Shown: piece by piece, positions 51,027 through 56,216 of the stretch
Numbering within the stretch: position 1 is the first letter of the stretch
How the letters are laid out: every line of letters starts with the position of its first letter
DNA from: Pseudomonadota bacterium
Lineage (GTDB): Bacteria > Myxococcota_A > UBA796 > SXON01
Assembly: GCA_005778355.1 (NCBI GenBank)
Contig: SXON01000026.1
Span: forward strand, 1-56,216
Direction of reading: 5' to 3'
Length of the DNA: 56,216 bases
Notes under the pieces: generated by a model
Told to the model about the DNA's origin: nothing
Seen by the model: only the letters and a program-made list of their open reading frames with translations
Databases searched by the model: none
Program-made: the position numbers and the translations under genes

Positions 51027-52235
51027 TCAGGCGTAGTGGACTTTGACGGTTTCGACGATCGTCGAGAGCGCGCGGCGCACGACGTCGGTGTCGGGATGGC
51101 GGACGATGACGAAACCGTCGCCCTCGTAGCCGGTGGCCTTGGCACGTCCCACGCGGGGCAGGCTGGCCTCCACGACGAGCGGGCCGACGAGCTCCTGCGC
51201 GCGGTCGAGGTTCTCGATGGCCGCGACCTTGCCCTGTCCCGGGCCGCGCAGGTAGGCGCAGCCAGCGGCGTATTGGCGGAGGAAGGGCCCGTCGACCTTC
51301 TCGTTGATCACCGCGTGGGCCCATGCATGGTACATGCTGCGGTCGTAGGCGTAGGACATGACACTGGTGAACTGCGCCCCAGGCGGGCGGGCGCCCACCT
51401 CGGAAACCACCGGAGAACCGTCCTTCCGGCGAAACCACTCCATGTGGGTCATGCCGGTGCGCAATCCAAGGGCCTCCACGGCCGCCACGCCAACTTTGCG
51501 GATCGGGTCGAACTCGGGCCCGGAGATGTCGCGCGGCGCGAGCACGCACCACTGGATCCACTCGTTGCGCGTGACATCGAGGGGGCCCGGCAGGTAGCGG
51601 AGGATGTTGTGGAACACGACCTTCCCGTCGAGCACGATGGTGTCGAAACTATACTCGTCGCCCTTGACGAACTCCTCGGCCAGGACCTCGCGAGCGGCGG
51701 AGGGCTTCGACTCGTCGAGCGCAGTCTCGAGGTCCGCCGCGTTGTTCACCTGGTAGGTGGCGCGACAGCCGGCCCCAGCCGGCGGCTTGAGCACCAGGGG
51801 GTAGCCCACTTCTCGCGCGAAGCTGCGCCCGTCCTCGGCGCTGTGTAGGCGCTTGTAGCGGGCGCAGGGCAGCCCGGCGTCGCGCAGCACCTGCTTCATC
51901 ACGCCCTTGTCGCGGAAACGCTCCGACACCTCGCGCGTCATGCCGGGGAGACCGAGCGCCTCGCGCACGTCGGCGATGGTCTCCTGGGCGTTCTCGAGGA
52001 TGCCGATCACCCGGTGGGCGCCGCCCGTGTGTCGCATCACGTCGCGACACGCCGCGACGAGCTTTGCGGGGTCCATGGCGTTGTCGACCTGGTAGTGCAG
52101 GGCCCCAGGGGGCACCTTCGACCGTTCGTCCTGCGTGAGGACCACGAGTCGAACGCCGGGGACGGAGGCCGCGGCCTGCACGAACTTGAGCGTCGCGTCC
52201 ATCAAGAAGGGCGCGACAAAGAACACGGTGCGCAT
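51027..52235 (-). CDS. ATP-grasp ligase, first of a tandem pair
   Basis: 402 residues, paralogous to 49794..51017. N-terminus MRTVFFVAPFLMDATLKFVQA; ATP-grasp landmarks RFRDKGVMKQVLRDAGLPCAR, GYPLVLKPPAGAGCRATYQV, EEFVKGDEYSFDTIVLDGKV and VVSEVGARPPGAQF; C-terminal RHPDTDVVRRAL matches RHPDYDECRKVL of the partner. The two proteins keep the same length and domain order, so they may act in succession on the same scaffold or as a heterodimer. First gene of the operon; it starts 95 bp from the divergent 52331 gene. The product is unknown. Confidence 0.9.
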   Translation of the reverse strand: MRTVFFVAPFLMDATLKFVQAAASVPGVRLVVLTQDERSKVPPGALHYQVDNAMDPAKLVAACRDVMRHTGGAHRVIGILENAQETIADVREALGLPGMTREVSERFRDKGVMKQVLRDAGLPCARYKRLHSAEDGRSFAREVGYPLVLKPPAGAGCRATYQVNNAADLETALDESKPSAAREVLAEEFVKGDEYSFDTIVLDGKVVFHNILRYLPGPLDVTRNEWIQWCVLAPRDISGPEFDPIRKVGVAAVEALGLRTGMTHMEWFRRKDGSPVVSEVGARPPGAQFTSVMSYAYDRSMYHAWAHAVINEKVDGPFLRQYAAGCAYLRGPGQGKVAAIENLDRAQELVGPLVVEASLPRVGRAKATGYEGDGFVIVRHPDTDVVRRALSTIVETVKVHYA

Positions 52236-52330
52236 CGCGGCGGAAGCTATCCGGGGACGCCGTCAAACTCCCGCAAGAAGCGCGCGGTTGGCCGCGAACG
52301 GGGCTAGTTTCGCGCGCCTTCGAGGAAGCC

Positions 52331-53638
52331 ATGCCCCTGCCCGTCCTGACCGCCGAGGAAGTCCAGTTCGCCGAGATGCTGCGGGAATCGCCGCACGTTC
52401 GCGCGCCGCACGACCACCTTCACGGCCCAGAGGCGAGTCGGTCCGGCACCCGGGCCGGCAGCAAGTATCTGGACGTCTACCAGGCCGGCGACCTCGTGAT
52501 CATGCAGGACGCCGACGGCGAGTGGTTCGCCAAGCTCGTGGAGAAGGGCCTCGACCTGAACTGGGCGCTCGACAGCATCTACGACGCCTTCTACGACCAC
52601 TACGAGGACGACTACGAGTACCTCACCTTCGTGCTCGTCCAGGACTTCGGCGTCTTCGCCGCGTTCTACCAGCCGATGGCCAACGACGTGACGGGCATCG
52701 GCTACGACAACCAGATCCCCGGGGGCACCTTCGACACCACCGACACGAAGATCGAGGGGATGATCTTCATGAACTACTACGGGATCTGGACCGCCGACCG
52801 CGAAGTGAGTCGCTACGTTTTCGGGCAGGAGTTCATGCACCGCTGGGGCTCCTTCACCGAGATCGAGCACGACAGTATCGGGGCCACCGAGCTGCTCGGT
52901 CGCGACACCGCCCACTGGTCGTACTGGCTCGACACCCCGAACAGCCCGATGGAGGGCAACGACTGGGTGGACCAGGGCGACGGCACCTGGATGATCGACC
53001 TTGCCACCTCGACCTACTCCACGCTCGACCTCTACTTGATGGGCCTCGCGCCGGCCGAGGAGGTGGGCCCGCAGACCTTCCTCGCCGTGTCCGAGGCCGA
53101 CCAGGACGCGGTGGGTCGCGACCCCACCTACACGCCGCTCTTCCTCGAAGCCCAGTACGCCGCCGTGTCCGACATCGTCGTGCCGGCCACGCCCGTGAGC
53201 TTCACGGTCGACGACATCATCGCCGCCGAGGGTGCACGCGAGCCGGCCTACGGCGACGCGCCGACCGAGCACCACATGGCGATGATCGTGGTGCTCCTCG
53301 CCGACGACACGCTCACCGACCGGGAGATCGAGAAGATCGACGAGCTGCGCCTGTCCTGGGAGAGTGACTGGGAGGCCGACGTGCTCGGCCGCGGCGATCT
53401 GGTGACCACGCTCGGCAGCAGCACCGCGCCCGGCTGGGGCGAGCCGGTCGACACGGGGAGTCCCGACAGCGGCGAAGTCGACACCGGTGACGACACCGGC
53501 GAGGCCGTGGCGGGTGACGACGACACCGCTGAGGAGAAGGCCGAGGAGCCGGGTGGCTGTGGTTGCGACGGGACCGGTGGGGTTGCCGGGGCGGGGGTGG
53601 CGCTCGCCGGGTTGATGGCAGCGCGGCGGCGACGCTAG
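52331..53638 (+). CDS. MYXO-CTERM-tailed protein with degenerate zinc-peptidase motif
   Basis: 435 residues from ATG 52331 with GAGGA 5 nt upstream. The C-terminus has Asp/Thr-rich linker, GGCGCDGTGG, a hydrophobic VAGAGVALAGLMAA and RRRR: the MYXO-CTERM-like sorting signal. There is no N-terminal signal peptide; upstream in-frame codons provide none. The core includes RYVFGQEFMHRWGSF (Gln166-Glu-x2-His170) and LLGRDTAHWSYWLDTPNSPMEGN. This region looks like a zinc-metallopeptidase family in which the first His of HExxH is replaced by Gln, suggesting loss or change of catalysis. Divergent to the ATP-grasp operon (95 bp), ends 8 bp from the convergent lipoprotein gene. Confidence 0.78.
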   Translation: MPLPVLTAEEVQFAEMLRESPHVRAPHDHLHGPEASRSGTRAGSKYLDVYQAGDLVIMQDADGEWFAKLVEKGLDLNWALDSIYDAFYDHYEDDYEYLTFVLVQDFGVFAAFYQPMANDVTGIGYDNQIPGGTFDTTDTKIEGMIFMNYYGIWTADREVSRYVFGQEFMHRWGSFTEIEHDSIGATELLGRDTAHWSYWLDTPNSPMEGNDWVDQGDGTWMIDLATSTYSTLDLYLMGLAPAEEVGPQTFLAVSEADQDAVGRDPTYTPLFLEAQYAAVSDIVVPATPVSFTVDDIIAAEGAREPAYGDAPTEHHMAMIVVLLADDTLTDREIEKIDELRLSWESDWEADVLGRGDLVTTLGSSTAPGWGEPVDTGSPDSGEVDTGDDTGEAVAGDDDTAEEKAEEPGGCGCDGTGGVAGAGVALAGLMAARRRR

Positions 53639-53646
53639 CGACGGCG

Positions 53647-55278
53647 CTACGGACCGTCGGTGAGGAAGAGGTAAGTCTCGCCATGGCGGTCGGCGGCGCC
53701 GCCGGCGCCCGCGAGGAGGTCGGCCACGCCGTTGCCGTCCACGTCGGCGGAACCCGCTGCGAGGGCGTAGAAGTAGCCGCGCTCGGTGTCGCCGTGGAAG
53801 GAGGCGGCCACGGTCGCCACGTTGACCGTGCCTGACAGGGCGCTGCCGGGCACGAGGTAGAGGGCGCCACCCTCCGGCGCGCCGGTGCTCTCCGCGGCGG
53901 CGGTGGCCGCCACGTCGGGCACGCCGTCGCAGTCGAGGTCGCCGGGGAATGACACCTGGTAGCCGAGCTTGTCGCCCTCGGCGCCCCCCGTCACGGTGGC
54001 GGTGGCGTTGGTCTGGTCGAAGGTGCCGGGACCGAGGCCGGTGAACAGGTGGACCGCCCCGCTGGTGACGCCGCCGTCGTCGTCAGAAGGGTCGCTGAGG
54101 AGCAGGTCGGGGCGGCCGTCGGCGTCGACGTCCTCGGCGCCCGCGAGCGCGTGGCCCAGGCCGGAGAGGTCGTCGGTGGACTGGAAACGCGCGTCGGCAT
54201 CCTCCAGCCACACGGTGCCGGTGACCGGCATCATCACGAGGTAGACCACGCCGCTGTAGTAGTCGCCGCGCTCGGCGGCCACGAGCAGGTCGTCGATACC
54301 GTCGCCGTCGATGTCGCCGGCCCTGGCGAGGGCGGAGCCGGCCTGGGCCATCCACTCGGCGCCCTGGAGGATGGCGGTGGCGCGGTCGACGAGGCTCCCG
54401 CTCGCGGCGGTGCCGCTGAGCACGAAGGCCCGGCCATAGTCAGCGTCAGACTCCCACTCCTCGTTGCCGAAGTCGTAGCCGGGCTCGCCCACGGCGAGGT
54501 CGGGCAGGCCGTCGCCGTCGATGTCGCCGAGGCCGGCGAGGCTGGTGCCAGCGACGTCGGTCCAGGCCCCGCCCCAGAAGGTGGCGGCGGCGTCCTCGAC
54601 CGAACTGCCGCCCACCACGGGGCCAAGGAAGAGATAGGCTGCGCCAGCCGCCTGCACGCCGCCACGCTCGTCTCGCGGCGCCCCTACCAAGAGGTCGTTC
54701 AGGCCGTCCCCATCAACGTCCCCGGCCCCCGCGAGTGTCTGGCCGAGCCAACTCCCTTCGGTACCGGTGATGCGCATGGAGTCGTCGACGGTCAGCGCGC
54801 CGCGCGCCCCGCCGGAGATCACGTAGACGGCGCCCGCGTGGTCGTCGTGCCCGATGGCGCCCACTGCCAGCTCCGGCAGCCCGTCGCCGTCCTGGTCGCC
54901 CAGGAACGCGAGACCGTCCCCGAGAAACTCCTCGGAGGTCCCGGACACCCGGCCGTCGGCCACCGCCACGCCGCGAGGCCCGTCGAGGTCGCAGCCGCAG
55001 GTGGGCAGGAGCCCGTCGCAGTCCTGGTCGATGGCGTCGCCGCAGGTCTCGTCGGCGCTCGGGTTCACGGCCGGGTCGGCGTCGTCGCAATCCTCGGCGT
55101 CGGGGCTGCCGTCGCCGTCGGCGTCGGGCGGGGGTCCGGTGTCAGGGGTGGAGTCTGCGGTGTCCGCGCTGTCGCTCGAGTCTGCCGTGCCCTCGCCGGT
55201 GTCGCGACCGCTATCGCATGACTCTTTGCACGTCGGCTCGCCCGGGCAGGCGAGGAACGCGAGCAGGGCCACGCTCAC
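53647..55278 (-). CDS. FG-GAP repeat lipoprotein with DCDD motif
   Basis: 543 residues. Leader MSVALLAFLAC, lipobox Cys11. Residues about 15-55 form an acidic Ser/Thr/Asp linker, then a MopE-like motif (EDCDDADPAVNPSADETCGD, IDQDCDGLLPTC). The rest is seven or so FG-GAP/integrin repeats with loops GDQDGDGLPELAVGA, GDVDGDGLNDLLVGA, GDIDGDGLPDLAVGE, GDIDGDGIDDLLVAA, EDVDADGRPDLLLSD, GDLDCDGVPDVAATA and ADVDGNGVADLLAGA. This is a clear Ca2+-binding seven-bladed propeller. The ATG overlaps the stop of the upstream frameshifted gene by 4 bp. Surface protein of unknown ligand, related in form to 5243..7003 and 17968..19581. Confidence 0.88.
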   Translation of the reverse strand: MSVALLAFLACPGEPTCKESCDSGRDTGEGTADSSDSADTADSTPDTGPPPDADGDGSPDAEDCDDADPAVNPSADETCGDAIDQDCDGLLPTCGCDLDGPRGVAVADGRVSGTSEEFLGDGLAFLGDQDGDGLPELAVGAIGHDDHAGAVYVISGGARGALTVDDSMRITGTEGSWLGQTLAGAGDVDGDGLNDLLVGAPRDERGGVQAAGAAYLFLGPVVGGSSVEDAAATFWGGAWTDVAGTSLAGLGDIDGDGLPDLAVGEPGYDFGNEEWESDADYGRAFVLSGTAASGSLVDRATAILQGAEWMAQAGSALARAGDIDGDGIDDLLVAAERGDYYSGVVYLVMMPVTGTVWLEDADARFQSTDDLSGLGHALAGAEDVDADGRPDLLLSDPSDDDGGVTSGAVHLFTGLGPGTFDQTNATATVTGGAEGDKLGYQVSFPGDLDCDGVPDVAATAAAESTGAPEGGALYLVPGSALSGTVNVATVAASFHGDTERGYFYALAAGSADVDGNGVADLLAGAGGAADRHGETYLFLTDGP

Positions 55279-56175
55279 AGCTCGGCCTCCAGGCGGTCGA
55301 TCCGCACGTAGGCGCCGATGAACTCCACGTGGCTGTTCGAGTCGCTCGGGTTGTAGTCGGTCGCGTCGCCCAGGTCCCAGCTGGTAAACACGTCGCGGCG
55401 CCAGCGGGCCGCGTGGGGGCGGTTGGCGAGCGAGTCGCGCGCCGCCGTGTGGATCTCCACCGGGCTCAGCGCGTTGGCCATCGCGGGGTCGTAGACGGCG
55501 AGCACGAGGCTGCCCCAGTCCAGGTCCACGGCGGTGCCGTCGGTGTAGTAGCCCGACACCGGGATGCTTTTATAGGCCACGACGTCGTTGCCGGTGCTGA
55601 GGCGCTGGAAGGAGGCCATCTGGAAGTGGTTGGCGTTCGCCATGGTGGAGTCGGTGATGGTGGCCGACACGGCGGCGGGGCGCGAGAGCGCGCTGTCGGA
55701 GGTGAGCAGGTTGACGTCGTTCACCGCGAAGGGGGGCCCCAGCTCCTCGGCCGGGTCGATCTGGAGCAGCCACACGTCGGTGTTGTCGGAGTACGAGATC
55801 CAGTGACGCCCAGCGGCAGACACCTGGCAGTGGTCTTGCAGCCTGCCGGCCGCTGTCGACAAGGCCACCTCGCTCCAGACGACGCGCCCGTGCATCGTCG
55901 CGTCGCCGCCGGCGCCCCGCAGCGAGCTGACGTCCAGCGCCCCTACCGGTGCCGGTGGGCGGACCGAGCGGCGCGTTCGGCAGCTCGGGGCCGGCGCCGT
56001 AGGTCTGGATGCCCACGCGGAAGGAGAAGTTGCCTTGCTTGTCGAGGAGCAGGATCCAGCCACGGAAGCCCAGGACTCCAAGGGTCTCGATGTAGCGGGT
56101 GAGGTCGATCCAAAGCTCGGTGGTGTCGGTGGCGACGAGCTGGACACGGGCGGCAGGGAGCTTGATCGCGGGCAC
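55275..56175 (-). pseudogene. Unrecognised gene interrupted by a frameshift
   Basis: Two overlapping reading frames form one protein of about 300 residues. From GTG 56175 (GGAGG 6 nt upstream) the product reads MPAIKLPAARVQLVATDTTE, IDLTRYIETLGVLGFRGWIL, LLDKQGNFSFRVGIQTYG and ends its coding character near PLGPPTGTG (about 55960). From about 55950 the other frame continues with VGALDVSSLRG, WISYSDNTDVWLLQIDPAEE and VEFIGAYVRIDRLEAEL up to the stop at 55275, which overlaps the lipoprotein start by 4 bp. A one-base indel in 55935-55975 explains both. It could be a real mutation, a sequencing error or programmed frameshifting. No signal peptide; family unknown. Confidence 0.68.
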
Positions 56176-56216
56176 CAGGAACCTCCAGGTGCGGGCGAGC
56201 GTACCCCGAGCACTCC

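Overview
The window is GC-rich, densely packed bacterial DNA and most likely comes from a member of the Myxococcota. The evidence is indirect: several exported proteins carry DCDD-type (MopE-like) metal-binding repeats and FG-GAP repeats, two proteins end in a Cys-Gly-Cys / hydrophobic stretch / Arg-rich tail resembling the MYXO-CTERM sorting signal, and short-leader lipoproteins are abundant. I found no rRNA, tRNA, CRISPR array, insertion sequence or phage gene.

Layout. 1-612: tail of a heavy-metal RND efflux permease coupled to a TlpA-like thioredoxin. 616-3901 (minus): thymidine/AMP-phosphorylase-like enzyme, PRPP-synthetase-like protein and a RimK-like ATP-grasp enzyme. 4.0-8.6 kb: NHL-propeller lipoprotein, then the first arylsulfotransferase-fold plus DCDD/FG-GAP lipoprotein pair. 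8.8-16.3 kb: msrB-msrA, FadL-like porin, a small exported protein, a radical SAM protein, an AAA ATPase-nuclease and a glycosyltransferase. 16.4-19.6 kb: the second arylsulfotransferase/lipoprotein pair, inverted relative to the first. 19.6-24.2 kb: DUF885 metallopeptidase and an unrecognised three-gene operon containing a HEYGH protein. 24.3-31.5 kb: two tandem paralogous propeller proteins and a large tandem C-type-lectin protein. 31.5-32.7 kb: an MFS permease.

32.7-40.0 kb holds the most notable system, a seven-gene minus-strand respiratory operon with a divergent Rrf2-type regulator. It encodes a heme-copper oxidase-type subunit I in which the active-site tyrosine position is glutamine, a CuA subunit II, a second COX1-like protein that keeps heme ligands but lacks the CuB His-His pair, two tiny membrane proteins (54 and 36 residues), a SCO1/SenC copper chaperone, and a fusion of diheme cytochrome b, 2x[4Fe-4S] ferredoxin and FlpD/MvhD-like domain. 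I interpret it as an eNOR-like nitric oxide reductase under an NO- or redox-sensing Fe-S regulator.

40.0-43.0 kb: FG-GAP protein with a damaged or unusual 5' end, followed by a tandemly duplicated Cys-rich lipoprotein. 43.0-45.3 kb: AAA_14/DUF4143 ATPase behind a perfect inverted-repeat operator, and a CDF metal exporter. 45.3-48.9 kb: lipoprotein, PAS-GGDEF-CZB diguanylate cyclase with an altered signature, and a divergent histidine kinase/response regulator pair. 48.97-52.2 kb: a coupled operon of two ATP-grasp ligases and an E2-type acyltransferase, a plausible small amide/peptide pathway. 52.3-56.2 kb: a C-terminally sorted protein with a degenerate zinc motif, another FG-GAP lipoprotein, and a gene interrupted by a frameshift at the right edge.
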